From: Sphingomonas yabuuchiae
GTDB taxonomy: Bacteria; Pseudomonadota; Alphaproteobacteria; Sphingomonadales; Sphingomonadaceae
Direction: 5' to 3'
DNA: 64,000 nucleotides
Assembly (NCBI RefSeq): GCF_001477495.1
Contig: NZ_LDTF01000048.1
Span: 1 to 64,000, forward strand
A program made the translations under genes and the position numbers. Below the pieces are notes generated by a model. That model was not told the DNA's origin. It ran no database searches and worked only from the letters and a program-made list of their open reading frames with translations. Shown piece after piece: positions 23,519 to 32,356 of the stretch (the first letter of the stretch is position 1; the number at the start of each line of letters is the position of its first letter).

Positions 23519-24499
23519 TCACAGTCCCACCCGCCGTATGACCAACCCCACCGCCGCGATCCGCTCGACATCGGCATAGGTCGGCTTTTCCAGTTCGTCG
23601 CCGAAAATGTCGGGGTCGAGTTCGGAATAATCGATCTCAAAGCCGATGGCGGGCAGATGCTCGGCCAGTGCCGTACGTAGCACGTCCTGCCCATCGACGA
23701 CCGAGGCTCCCGTATGCAGGATCAGCCGCCCCTTGGGCTTGAGCAATGCCAGGGCCTGTAGCGTCCAGTCGAGCGAAAGCTGGCCGCCATACAGGTCGCC
23801 GCCATCACGATAAGCCCGGCGATCCGCATCGATCATGAACGGCGGATGGGTGACGATCTGGTCGAAGGAGTCGGTCAGCTCTTTCGGTGCGGACACCTGC
23901 TCGACGCTGTGCGCGACACCGGCATGTTCGGCGTTGATCGACGCCAGGAACAGCGCGCGCGGATTGATGTCGGCCAGCGTCAGATGCGAGCCGCGAGCGA
24001 CCCGCGCCGCGACGATCCCGCCCACCCCGGCGCCCGCACCATAGTCGAGGATGTGCCGCGCACCGGTGTCCATCCGCCCGATAATGAGCTTGGCGAACCG
24101 ATAGCTGTCCGGTCCGAGAAACACGGAGTCCGCCGCCGTGGTCGGATAGGCGGAATGGAGAAACAGCGTCCCCTCGACGCGCGACACGCGCAACGTGGCT
24201 TGCAACAAGCCGTCATCACGTTGGACCAGCATCTCCGCCGCGGCCAAGGCTGCGCGCAGTTCTGCATCCAATACCGACGGCGAGAAGGGCAGGCTCCAGC
24301 CTAGAATGTCGCGCAAATCGGTCGCAGGCCGACCCCCACGATTGACGAGGACCCGCGCATGGGTGGCAGGCGTCGGCGTCACGAACGTATAATGGCGTGC
24401 CTCCAGCAATTGCAGGAGATGGAACAGGCCCTCGCGCTGCTTTGCCGATCCGATCGGAGCCCGGATCGCCGCCGAGCCCTGGTTCTTTTCCTCTATCAC
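23519..24499 (-). CDS. class I SAM-dependent methyltransferase (MTS domain)
   Basis: A 326-residue protein. Residues 1-120 form an N-terminal domain seen in RlmG/RsmC-like and HemK-related enzymes. The SAM site is ILDYGAGAGVGGIVAARVA near 150, and the catalytic-loop motif is THPPFM, an NPPF-type motif with Thr-His in place of Asn, typical of N-methyltransferases acting on amide or amino groups. A target in RNA or protein is possible. GTG start at 24499 with AAGGA upstream. Confidence 0.82.
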   Translation of the reverse strand: MIEEKNQGSAAIRAPIGSAKQREGLFHLLQLLEARHYTFVTPTPATHARVLVNRGGRPATDLRDILGWSLPFSPSVLDAELRAALAAAEMLVQRDDGLLQATLRVSRVEGTLFLHSAYPTTAADSVFLGPDSYRFAKLIIGRMDTGARHILDYGAGAGVGGIVAARVARGSHLTLADINPRALFLASINAEHAGVAHSVEQVSAPKELTDSFDQIVTHPPFMIDADRRAYRDGGDLYGGQLSLDWTLQALALLKPKGRLILHTGASVVDGQDVLRTALAEHLPAIGFEIDYSELDPDIFGDELEKPTYADVERIAAVGLVIRRVGL

Positions 24500-24565
24500 A
24501 TTATTATCCTTATATTTTCTCCTTCAATAATAGAGGTCGAGCGCAGTTCCCGCGTTCAATATGGA

Positions 24566-24832
24566 TCAGTCTGTTCGCTGGCCCGGCTGCGCTTGTTCGA
24601 CTGCTCCCTGCCGTCCGCGTCTGGTTCCGAAAACCAGCATGACCAAGGCACCCGCCGCTCCCGCGACCAGCACCGACGGACGGACCCCGAGGCGGACCGC
24701 CGAACGGTCGAGCATTACCTCTCCTCGACCGATGACGTTGACCAGTCGCGGGACAAGCTGTGTGTCGATGAAAAATTTGGAGGCCGAAGGACCCGAGGTC
24801 TTTTTCAGCATATAGTCGCGACCGACCGTCAT
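24566..24832 (-). CDS. small membrane-anchored hypothetical protein
   Basis: An 88-residue protein with a soluble N-terminal half (SKFFIDTQLVPRLVNVIGRG) and one membrane helix (about 53-69, VLVAGAAGALVMLVF). A strong AGGAGA ribosome site precedes the ATG. It lies upstream of the methyltransferase on the same strand with 67 bp between. No family recognised. Confidence 0.65.
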   Translation of the reverse strand: MTVGRDYMLKKTSGPSASKFFIDTQLVPRLVNVIGRGEVMLDRSAVRLGVRPSVLVAGAAGALVMLVFGTRRGRQGAVEQAQPGQRTD

Positions 24833-24960
24833 GGCATTTCTCCTTTTTAAATCCGTATCTTAGATCAGATTTGGGATAGCCACCGCCGCCACAGGGTTAA
24901 CGACAGGACCCGGCGAATGTTTCGTACGGAAACGCCCGCCGCCCCGGCAGGAGATGCCCG

Positions 24961-27291
24961 ATGAAAGCCACGTACAAGCCGTATCGCCTCCCCTCCGGCG
25001 GCTGGGGCTCTGCGCGCTCGGTCGGCAATATCCTGCGCCGGGAGAGCGTGCTTGGCAGCGCCAGCGTCGCGCTGTCGCGGCATAACAAGGTCGATGGCTA
25101 TCAGTGCAACAGCTGCGCCTGGGTCAAACCCGCCACGCCGCTTCCCTTCGAATTCTGCGAGAACGGCGTGAAGGCGGTGGCGTGGGAATTGACCGCGCAT
25201 CGCTGCACACCCGCCTTCTTCGCCGAACATACGGTCAGCGAGTTGCTGACGTGGGATGACTATCATCTGGAACAGCCAGGCCGCCTGACCCATCCGCTGC
25301 GCTATGATCCCGCGACCGACAAATATGTCCCGGTATCCTGGGGCCATGCCATCGCGGAGATCGCCCACGAACTTCGCGCCGTGGAAGACAAGCAACACGG
25401 CACCGTCTTCTACAGCTCCGGCCGGTTGTCGAATGAAGGCAGCTATCTTTATCAGCTGTTCGCCCGGCTTTACGGCAACAACAACCTGCCCGACAGTTCG
25501 AACATGTGCCACGAGACGACCTCGGTCGCCCTGCCCGCCAGCATCGGCCAGGGCGTCGGCACGGTTGATCTGGGGGACTTTGCGACCACCGACTGCCTTA
25601 TGTTCTTCGGCCAGAATCCGGGCAGCAACTCGCCGCGCATGCTCCACCCGCTGCAGGAGGCCAGCCAGCGCGGGGTGCCGATCATCACCTTCAATCCGCT
25701 TCGCGAACGCGGGTTGGAGCGGTTCCTGAACCCCCAGTCGCCAACCGAGATGCTGACAGGCAAGGATACGCGGATCAGCTCGGACTATCATCAGGTCAAG
25801 AATGGCGGCGATCTGGCCGCGATCGCAGGGATCTGCAAGGCGGTGCTGACGCTGCACGACGACGCGCTGGCGGCGGGTGAGCCACCGATCCTCGACCTCG
25901 CCTTTATCGACGAGCACACCCACGGGTTTGAGCGTTTCGCCGACTGGCTACGGGTACAGGATTGGGACGAGCTGGAACGGCGGTCGGGTCTCCATCGTGC
26001 CGATCTCGAAGCGACCGCGCTCATCTATGCCCGCGCGCAGTCGACCATCGGCATTTATGGCATGGGCCTGACGCAGCACCGTGCGGGGGTCGAGACGGTG
26101 CAGATGCTGGTCAACCTGCTCCTGATGCGCGGCAATATCGGGCGTCCCGGCGCGGGCATCTGTCCGGTCCGCGGCCACAGCAATGTCCAGGGCCAACGGA
26201 CGGTCGGGATTACCGAAAAGCCCGAGCTATTCCCCCTCGACCGGCTGGGCGAGCAATTCGGTTTCGAGCCGCCGCGCGAGGCGGGATACAACACGGTCGA
26301 GGCGTGCGAGGCGATCCTCGAAGGCCGGGTGAAGGCGTTCTTCATGCTGGGCGGCAACTTCGCCCGCGCCATCCCCGACCAGGGCCGAATGGAGCCCGCC
26401 TGGCGCCGGATGCGGCTGACCGTCAATGTCCTGACCAAGCTCAACCGTACGGCGCTGCTCCCCGGCGAGATCAGCTATATCCTGCCCGTCATCGGGCGGC
26501 TGGAGATAGACGAGACTGCAGCCGGGCAGCAGGTGCTGTCGATGGAGGACACCTCCGGCTGCGTCCACGGCAATCGCGGAATCCGCACACCGGCCTCTCC
26601 GCATCTCATCAGCGAGATACGGCTGTTGTGCGAACTTGCCAAACAGGTCTTCGAGCCCAACCCCAAGGTACGGTGGGACGATTATATGACCGACTATGCT
26701 GAGATCCGGCGGGAGATCGCTCACACCCTGCCTGACAATTTCCACGACTATGAAACGCGCATGTGGGAGCCCGGCGGCTTCCAGCGCGATCTGCCCGCCA
26801 AACGGCGCGAATGGCAAACCGATACCGGCCGCGCCAATTTCGTCACACCGGAGGCACTCGACGAGGATCTCGACATGCCGGACGTCGGGCATGACGCGCT
26901 GCGGCTGATGACCCTGCGCAGCAACGATCAGTTCAATACGACCGTCTATGGCTATAACGATCGCTTCCGGGGTATCGACGGCATCCGCAACGTCGTGCTG
27001 ATGAACCGATCCGACATAGAACGCCGGGGGCTGAAGGTGGGACAGGCGGTGACGTTGCGCACCGTCGCCGATGACGGGGTCGACCGGCATCTGTCGGGGA
27101 TGATCGTCGTCGCCTACGACATCCCGGTCGGGTGCATCGGCGGCTATTATCCCGAGTGCAACGTCCTGATGCCGGTCTGGCATTATGCCGTGGGCAGCAA
27201 GACGCCCGCCGCCAAGTCGATCCCTGTGAAGGTGACGAGCGACGGCGACGCGATCCTGGAGCCGGGAATGGAGGATCATTCGATGGCATGA
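24961..27291 (+). CDS. FdhF/YdeP-family molybdopterin oxidoreductase
   Basis: A 776-residue relative of formate dehydrogenase H that binds a bis-molybdopterin guanine dinucleotide. YdeP-type proteins are characterised by a reduced N-terminal cluster region, here CNSCAW near residue 51 rather than the four-cysteine Fe-S motif. The molybdopterin core shows SSGRLSNEGSYLYQLFARLYG, FGQNPGSNSPRML and the C-terminal cofactor-binding domain (LRSNDQFNTTVYGYNDRFRG). E. coli YdeP has been linked to acid tolerance, but the true substrate is not established. CAGGAGA precedes the ATG. A monocistronic-looking gene. Confidence 0.9.
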   Translation: MKATYKPYRLPSGGWGSARSVGNILRRESVLGSASVALSRHNKVDGYQCNSCAWVKPATPLPFEFCENGVKAVAWELTAHRCTPAFFAEHTVSELLTWDDYHLEQPGRLTHPLRYDPATDKYVPVSWGHAIAEIAHELRAVEDKQHGTVFYSSGRLSNEGSYLYQLFARLYGNNNLPDSSNMCHETTSVALPASIGQGVGTVDLGDFATTDCLMFFGQNPGSNSPRMLHPLQEASQRGVPIITFNPLRERGLERFLNPQSPTEMLTGKDTRISSDYHQVKNGGDLAAIAGICKAVLTLHDDALAAGEPPILDLAFIDEHTHGFERFADWLRVQDWDELERRSGLHRADLEATALIYARAQSTIGIYGMGLTQHRAGVETVQMLVNLLLMRGNIGRPGAGICPVRGHSNVQGQRTVGITEKPELFPLDRLGEQFGFEPPREAGYNTVEACEAILEGRVKAFFMLGGNFARAIPDQGRMEPAWRRMRLTVNVLTKLNRTALLPGEISYILPVIGRLEIDETAAGQQVLSMEDTSGCVHGNRGIRTPASPHLISEIRLLCELAKQVFEPNPKVRWDDYMTDYAEIRREIAHTLPDNFHDYETRMWEPGGFQRDLPAKRREWQTDTGRANFVTPEALDEDLDMPDVGHDALRLMTLRSNDQFNTTVYGYNDRFRGIDGIRNVVLMNRSDIERRGLKVGQAVTLRTVADDGVDRHLSGMIVVAYDIPVGCIGGYYPECNVLMPVWHYAVGSKTPAAKSIPVKVTSDGDAILEPGMEDHSMA

Positions 27292-27322
27292 CCGGCGCGA
27301 ACCGGCTTTCGACGATCGGCGG

Positions 27323-27745
27323 TCAATCCAGGGTATAGAGATAGGCCGCGATCGCGCGCGCTTCCGCCTCGCTCAGCCCTTGTTCCGGCATACCGGTGCC
27401 GGGACGCATCTTCTGGGGATGCATCAGCCAGCGCGTCATCGTGTCGGGATCGTTGGGGAAAGCGCCCGCAATATGCGCACGGGTGGCGATCTTGGACAAA
27501 GATGGCCCTACGCTGCCGGACGCGCCTGTGATTCCGGGAATATCATGACAGCCGCCGCAGCCGCGCTGCACGATGGCGGCACGCCCGCAATCGACCCGTC
27601 CACCGGTGATCGCCTCGGCACGCGTGCGTGTCTTCGCGCGTGTCTCGGCATAAAGGGTTATCCCTGCGATGACCGCCGCGAGCATCGCGAGCCCGAACAA
27701 GGCGGCAAGCCACATCAGTGTCGCAGGCACCGGACGCCTAGGCAT
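27323..27745 (-). CDS. membrane-anchored c-type cytochrome
   Basis: A 140-residue protein with an N-terminal membrane anchor (residues 9-32) and one class I cytochrome c domain: CGGCH haem site near residue 63, distal Met in GTGMPEQGLS near 118. It is the last gene of the oxidase operon, overlapping the CtaG-like gene by 8 bp. It could deliver electrons to the CuA site of the encoded oxidase. Confidence 0.88.
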   Translation of the reverse strand: MPRRPVPATLMWLAALFGLAMLAAVIAGITLYAETRAKTRTRAEAITGGRVDCGRAAIVQRGCGGCHDIPGITGASGSVGPSLSKIATRAHIAGAFPNDPDTMTRWLMHPQKMRPGTGMPEQGLSEAEARAIAAYLYTLD

Positions 27746-28610
27746 GCGCGATCCTCAGCAGACGCCGCATGACGATCAACGCGGCCGCCGCATGGACGAC
27801 ACCGCCCGGCACCCACATCAGCAGGCCCGCCAGTTGCTGATCCTCGGCGGGCGTCAGGCCGAAGGGCGCAAGGCCCAGCCGGGCATAACCGACATACCAG
27901 GGGCTCGTTGCGAAGGCCATCAACGCTCCCAGCGCGCCCGAGACGATCGAGGTCGCGACCAGGCACAGGGCGGCGGTTCCGGCCGCGACGTGGCGGCCGA
28001 GCATCGCATTCCAGAAGAACAGCGCACTGACGAGGAATGACAGGTGCTGCGCCGCGTGCCAGCCTTCATGGGCAAGCGCCAGGTCGAACAGGACGGGCGC
28101 ATGCCACAACCACAAGGCCGTCGCCTGAACGAGCGTCGCCGTCACGGGTGCCGAAACCATGCGCCACGGCACCGCGATGACGGGCGCCATGACCAGCGAT
28201 CCGATGGCGCGCCGCCCAGCCGCCGGGAAAGCCCACAGCATCACGGGTAAAGGCTCGGCCAGCACCAGCAACGGCGCGGCGACCAGCATGATCAGCTCAT
28301 GCTCGAACATATGCGCCGCGAAGGATCGCTCCCCCGCTTCATGGAGCGGCGAGACGAGCGCGATGCCGAGGATCAACCACCCCGTCGCGAACAGCCGTGC
28401 CCGCCGCCCCCATCGCGCCCTGCCCTGCCCCGAACGCCGCGCCAGCCGCCGCCACCCGACGGCGAACAGCAGTAGCGCGAACAGCAGTGGTACGATGATC
28501 CAGGGATCGAGGGTCCAGCCGGGCGGCTCGTCATGGGGCTGCCCGGTGTCATGCGCCCAGGCCGGGGCGGCCAGAAACGCCAGCGCGACCATGGCTTTCA
28601 CGCGACGCAT
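27738..28610 (-). CDS. CtaG-like (caa3-type) oxidase assembly membrane protein
   Basis: A 290-residue protein with an N-terminal signal-like segment and seven or so membrane helices. Conserved histidines and methionines of the Caa3_CtaG family are seen in AAHMFEHELIMLVAAPLLVL, ALWLWHAPVLFDLAL and HAAQHLSFLVSALFFW. Family members take part in copper-centre assembly of cytochrome c oxidases. The open frame extends upstream into the neighbouring gene, but 28610 gives the natural N-terminus. Overlaps the preceding gene by 13 bp. Confidence 0.85.
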   Translation of the reverse strand: MRRVKAMVALAFLAAPAWAHDTGQPHDEPPGWTLDPWIIVPLLFALLLFAVGWRRLARRSGQGRARWGRRARLFATGWLILGIALVSPLHEAGERSFAAHMFEHELIMLVAAPLLVLAEPLPVMLWAFPAAGRRAIGSLVMAPVIAVPWRMVSAPVTATLVQATALWLWHAPVLFDLALAHEGWHAAQHLSFLVSALFFWNAMLGRHVAAGTAALCLVATSIVSGALGALMAFATSPWYVGYARLGLAPFGLTPAEDQQLAGLLMWVPGGVVHAAAALIVMRRLLRIAHA

Positions 28611-28906
28611 GGCGGAATCGATAGAATGGCGAGCGTCTGGAAGAGGATTGCGAGCGCGAAGAAGCCCGCTACCAGCATAGCGGACCGTGCCAGCCAGACG
28701 TCCGAAAGCGGGCTCCGCCGCGCCCGATACGGCCAACCGAACCACAGGGCGCCAAGGCACAGGGCAAGGCTGATGACACCCCAAGCGATCCCCAGGCCCG
28801 AGCGCGTGCAATCGCCGTGTAGCACCGCCGACAGCCCCTGCTCGAAGGCGAACCAGATGATCGGCGGCACGACGAGCCCCACCCAGGCGCGGGCACGGAT
28901 CCTCAT
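28598..28906 (-). CDS. small membrane protein of the oxidase operon
   Basis: A 102-residue protein with three predicted membrane helices (about 10-28, 41-60, 72-95). No metal ligands. Its position between subunit III and the CtaG-like gene, with overlaps on both sides, suggests a small fourth oxidase subunit or assembly helper. I do not recognise the family. Confidence 0.7.
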   Translation of the reverse strand: MRIRARAWVGLVVPPIIWFAFEQGLSAVLHGDCTRSGLGIAWGVISLALCLGALWFGWPYRARRSPLSDVWLARSAMLVAGFFALAILFQTLAILSIPPCVA

Positions 28907-29526
28907 AGCGCCCGCGGCGCCCAATAGATCAATGCATAGAGCGGCAGCCAGGTCAGGACGACGAAGGACCAGTAATTGGCATTGTCCTCCACGTCGGAGA
29001 ACTGGTCGTCGCCGATCTCATGTGTGAACAGCCAGACCGCCTGGACCGCGCATTCGGCCCATTCGGTGACGATATGCGTCGTATGGAGCACCAGTAGCAG
29101 CCACAGGACCGAGCCATAGCCGTCCCGGTCCCACCGCACCCCCAAATGGGCGAACTCCGCCCCGCGCAAAGCCATCAGGACCAGGCCGATCAGCACCAAC
29201 CCCGCCATGCCCCAGCGCACCGCCGCCGCCTTTTTGGCGCGGGCGCAGCACAGCACCCAGAGGTTCGGCACCGTGCTGAGCACCAGCGCGGCGGTGAAGA
29301 TCCCGCTCCACAACAGGCCGGGCAGCGCATCACCGGCTGGTGGCCAGACGGCACTCTGCGTCATCAGATAGAGATAGGCCGCCGCCGCCAGCGCGAAGCC
29401 TGTCCCTTCGATGACCATGAAACCGATATTGCCCCACCAGACCAGGTGCCGCGCGCCGATCGCACCGGACGGCAGGCTCGACAGGTCGGCGACGACCTCG
29501 AACGGGCGTGGGGGTGACGTGGTCAT
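28903..29526 (-). CDS. cytochrome c oxidase subunit III
   Basis: A 207-residue, five-helix form of COX3, shorter than the seven-helix version. Family hallmarks are WWGNIGFMVIEGTGFALAAA, LHTTHIVTEWAECAVQAVWL and the C-terminal ANYWSFVVLTWLPLYALIYW. Starts at 29526, overlapping subunit I by ATGA. The open frame continues far upstream in antiphase to subunit I and is not coding there. Confidence 0.88.
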   Translation of the reverse strand: MTTSPPRPFEVVADLSSLPSGAIGARHLVWWGNIGFMVIEGTGFALAAAAYLYLMTQSAVWPPAGDALPGLLWSGIFTAALVLSTVPNLWVLCCARAKKAAAVRWGMAGLVLIGLVLMALRGAEFAHLGVRWDRDGYGSVLWLLLVLHTTHIVTEWAECAVQAVWLFTHEIGDDQFSDVEDNANYWSFVVLTWLPLYALIYWAPRAL

Positions 29527-31397
29527 CCGCGGTTCCTTCGTGGGCGCTGCGGCCAGAACCAGCCGGTCAGCGCCGCGCCGATCGGCACCGCACCGACCAC
29601 GATCGCCCACGGGGTGAAGATGCTGGCGATGAACATCACGCTGACCGCCAGCGCGGACAGAAGCGGCCAGATCGAGGGCGATGCGCTTTTCTGGCGATAA
29701 AGCGGATCGGCATCGGTGACGGAGGTGATGAGTACCTCGCGTCGCTCGATCGCCACCCCGTCCGCGACGCGCAACGGAGCAGCGCCGTTCCACATCGGCG
29801 TCAGGCTGTCGACCATCGGGGTATAGGCGAGGTTCCAGGACGGTGCGGGCGCCTCGCCCGCCCATTCCAGCGTCGAGCCGCCCCATGGGTCCGGCCCGGA
29901 CGGCGCCCCCCGCCAGTAACAGACCAGCGCATTGGCGACGAACACCAGACCGCCCGCCACCGCAATCACGCTGCCCAGGGTGGCGACCTGGTTCAGCCTT
30001 TCCCACCCCATGCCCGCAGGATAGGTATAGACCCGGCGCGGCATTCCCAGCAGGCCGAGCAGGTGCATCGGGAAGAAGCCCAGATTGAACCCGCCGACGA
30101 TCAGCGCGAAGGCGATCCGCCCCCAGCGCTCCGACATCATCCGACCCGTCGCCTTGGGATACCAGTAGCAGAACGCCCCGAAGAGCGGGAACATCGCGCC
30201 GCCGACCAGGACATAATGGAAATGCGCGACGATGAAGTAGCTGTCGGTCAATTGCAGGTCGAGCGCCGCCGACGCGGTCATTACCCCCGATAGCCCGCCG
30301 ATCACGAAGGTCGTGACGAAGCCGATCACCCACAGCATCGGCGTCGCCAGCCAGGGCCGTCCGCTCCATATCGTGGCGATCCAGCAAAAGATCTGCAGTC
30401 CGGCGGGCAGAGCGATCGCCATGCTGGCGGCGGTGTAGAAATTGTTGCCGAGACGCGGGAGCCCGACCGCGAACATGTGGTGCACCCACAGACCAAAAGC
30501 GAGCGCGCCGATCGACAGGATTGCCAGCACGATTACCGAATGCCCAAAGAGCGGGCGGCGCGAAAACGTCTCGACGATCGCCGAGACGAAGCCGGTTGCG
30601 GGCACGAAGATGATGTACACCTCCGGATGGCCGAAGAACCAGAAGAGGTGCTGGAACAGCAGCACGTCCCCGCCCCCGGCGGGCGAGAAGAAATGGGTCG
30701 AGACCAGACGGTCGGCGATCAGCATCGACGTCACCAGCATGATCGCGGGCATCGACAGGATCGTCATGATCGACGCGACGAGCATCGCCCACAAAAAGAC
30801 CGGCATCCGCGCCAGCGTCATGCCGGGCGGTCGCATCTTCAGGATCGTCGCCGCGACATTGACCGAGGCGGCGAGAGCCGCGACCTCGGTAAAGGTGATC
30901 ATCTGCGCCCAGATATCGGCGCGGTGGCCGGGGGCATAGGCAGGGCCGCTGAGCGGGGGATATTCGAACCAGCCCAGATCGGGGGTGATGTCCAGGGCAT
31001 GGCTGATCCACAGCGTCAGCACACCACCGAGATACAGCCAATAGCTGAACGCCCCCAACCGGGGAAACGCCATGTTGCGCTGTCCCAGCATCAGGGGAAC
31101 CAGCCAGAAGGCCATGGCCTCCATGACCGGCACCGAGACGAGGAACAGCATCGTCGACCCGTGCAGCGAGAAGCTCTCATTATAGAGTTGCGGACCCATG
31201 CGGACATTTTCGGGCGTCGACAGCTGCCAGCGCATGTCGAGCGCCAACATGCCCGCCAGGAACATCAGGAGCAGCGCGGTGACGATATAGCGTGCCGCGA
31301 TCCGCTTGTGATCGACGGTGGTCAGGAACCCCCACAACCCCGGCGGGTCGCGCCACGTCAGCGACAGCCGGTCCAGCCGCGTCTGTTCGGGCCTCAT
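29523..31397 (-). CDS. haem-copper oxidase subunit I lacking canonical proton-channel residues
   Basis: A 624-residue, 12-helix catalytic subunit. All metal ligands are present: H79 and H394 (low-spin haem), H257 with cross-linked Y261 in FGHPEVY, H306-H307 (CuB), H392 (haem a3). E259 of the HPEVY motif is kept. The D-channel entry Asp of A1-type enzymes (D124 of Paracoccus) is Asn here (N108 in LGQRNMAFPR), the following Asn pair is Gly-Ala, and the K-channel Lys (K354) is Gln (Q335 in PAGLQIF). A C-terminal extension of about 130 residues contains two further helices. Gene order recalls the alternative coxMNOP-type oxidases. Overlaps both neighbours by 4 bp. Confidence 0.93.
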   Translation of the reverse strand: MRPEQTRLDRLSLTWRDPPGLWGFLTTVDHKRIAARYIVTALLLMFLAGMLALDMRWQLSTPENVRMGPQLYNESFSLHGSTMLFLVSVPVMEAMAFWLVPLMLGQRNMAFPRLGAFSYWLYLGGVLTLWISHALDITPDLGWFEYPPLSGPAYAPGHRADIWAQMITFTEVAALAASVNVAATILKMRPPGMTLARMPVFLWAMLVASIMTILSMPAIMLVTSMLIADRLVSTHFFSPAGGGDVLLFQHLFWFFGHPEVYIIFVPATGFVSAIVETFSRRPLFGHSVIVLAILSIGALAFGLWVHHMFAVGLPRLGNNFYTAASMAIALPAGLQIFCWIATIWSGRPWLATPMLWVIGFVTTFVIGGLSGVMTASAALDLQLTDSYFIVAHFHYVLVGGAMFPLFGAFCYWYPKATGRMMSERWGRIAFALIVGGFNLGFFPMHLLGLLGMPRRVYTYPAGMGWERLNQVATLGSVIAVAGGLVFVANALVCYWRGAPSGPDPWGGSTLEWAGEAPAPSWNLAYTPMVDSLTPMWNGAAPLRVADGVAIERREVLITSVTDADPLYRQKSASPSIWPLLSALAVSVMFIASIFTPWAIVVGAVPIGAALTGWFWPQRPRRNRG

Positions 31398-32356
31398 CGC
31401 AGGCGCTCCAGATAGGTGGCGAGCGCATCGGCATCGGGCCCCGACAATGGCACGCTCGGCATCGCGGTGCCGGGCTTCAAGGCCTGGGGCTGCGCGATCC
31501 AACCCTGAAGATTACCCCGCGTCATGGTCAGCGTGCCCGCCGCGATCGAGCGCCGCGCCGCAAGATGCGTCAGATCCGGCCCCGCCCGCCCCGACGCGCC
31601 TGTTCCGCGTATGGTGTGACAGGCGGCACACGGCCCCGCGAAGACCGCCGCCCCGCGCGACGCGACGGCGGCGGCCGGTCGCGCCTGCGTCGCCAGCCAG
31701 GCATCGAACGCGGCTGCGCTCTCCACCTTCACGTCGAGCGCCATATGAGCGTGCTGGGTTCCACAGAATTCGGCGCACTGGCCGCGAAACCAGCCGATCC
31801 GGCGCGGCGTCAGGTCCAGGATATTGCGGCGCCCGGGAATCATGTCGAGCTTGCCCGCGACATTGGGCACCCAGAAGCTGTGGATCACATCCGCCGAGCC
31901 CAGCGCAAGCCGCGTCGTTCGGTCGCGTGGCAGGTGCAGCTCGTTGGCGGTCTCGATCCATCGGCCGGTGGCGGGATCGCGATATTCGATCCGCCACCAC
32001 CATTGGTGTCCGGTCACGCGCACGATCATCGCGCCGTGCGCCCGTGAGGCGAACACCGCGCGGTCCGCGACGAAGCTGCCGATGATGAGGACGGTGAGGC
32101 CGACGACGATCACGATGGCCACCGCCCACAGGCCCCGCTCGGGGACCACCGCCGCATCGCTTGCGGAACGGGCGCGCCACAGGCTCCAGCCCAATCCGCC
32201 GAGAACCAGCATATAGATGACGCCGCATACGCCCATCATCAGGAGGAAGAGGCTGTGCAACGCCGCCGCCTGATCACCACCTGGTGCCAGCGGCGACTGA
32301 ATGCCCTGACACCCGGCCAGCGACAGCAACGCGCCGGTCACGATGATCCGCATCAT
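31394..32356 (-). CDS. cytochrome c oxidase subunit II fused to cytochrome c
   Basis: A 320-residue lipoprotein (lipobox LSLAGC, Cys16) with two membrane helices (about 36-60, 74-98), a cupredoxin domain with the CuA ligands (HSFWVPN, then CAEFCGTQHAHM) and a C-terminal cytochrome c domain (CAACH, Met in GTAMPSVPL). This is the caa3-type build in which the electron donor is fused to subunit II. The aromatic electron-entry patch GHQWWWRIEY is intact. ATG 32356 overlaps the stop of the upstream cytochrome gene. Confidence 0.93.
   Translation of the reverse strand: MMRIIVTGALLSLAGCQGIQSPLAPGGDQAAALHSLFLLMMGVCGVIYMLVLGGLGWSLWRARSASDAAVVPERGLWAVAIVIVVGLTVLIIGSFVADRAVFASRAHGAMIVRVTGHQWWWRIEYRDPATGRWIETANELHLPRDRTTRLALGSADVIHSFWVPNVAGKLDMIPGRRNILDLTPRRIGWFRGQCAEFCGTQHAHMALDVKVESAAAFDAWLATQARPAAAVASRGAAVFAGPCAACHTIRGTGASGRAGPDLTHLAARRSIAAGTLTMTRGNLQGWIAQPQALKPGTAMPSVPLSGPDADALATYLERLR

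Noticed and set aside
24865-25923. 352-residue open frame on the minus strand
   Set aside because: Antisense to the YdeP-family gene; shadow frame typical of high-GC DNA.
29527-31041. upstream extension of the subunit III open frame
   Set aside because: It lies in another phase of the subunit I gene; the true subunit III starts at 29526 with the 4-bp overlap.
30477-31415. 312-residue open frame on the plus strand
   Set aside because: Antisense to oxidase subunit I, low-complexity Arg/Asp/His composition.
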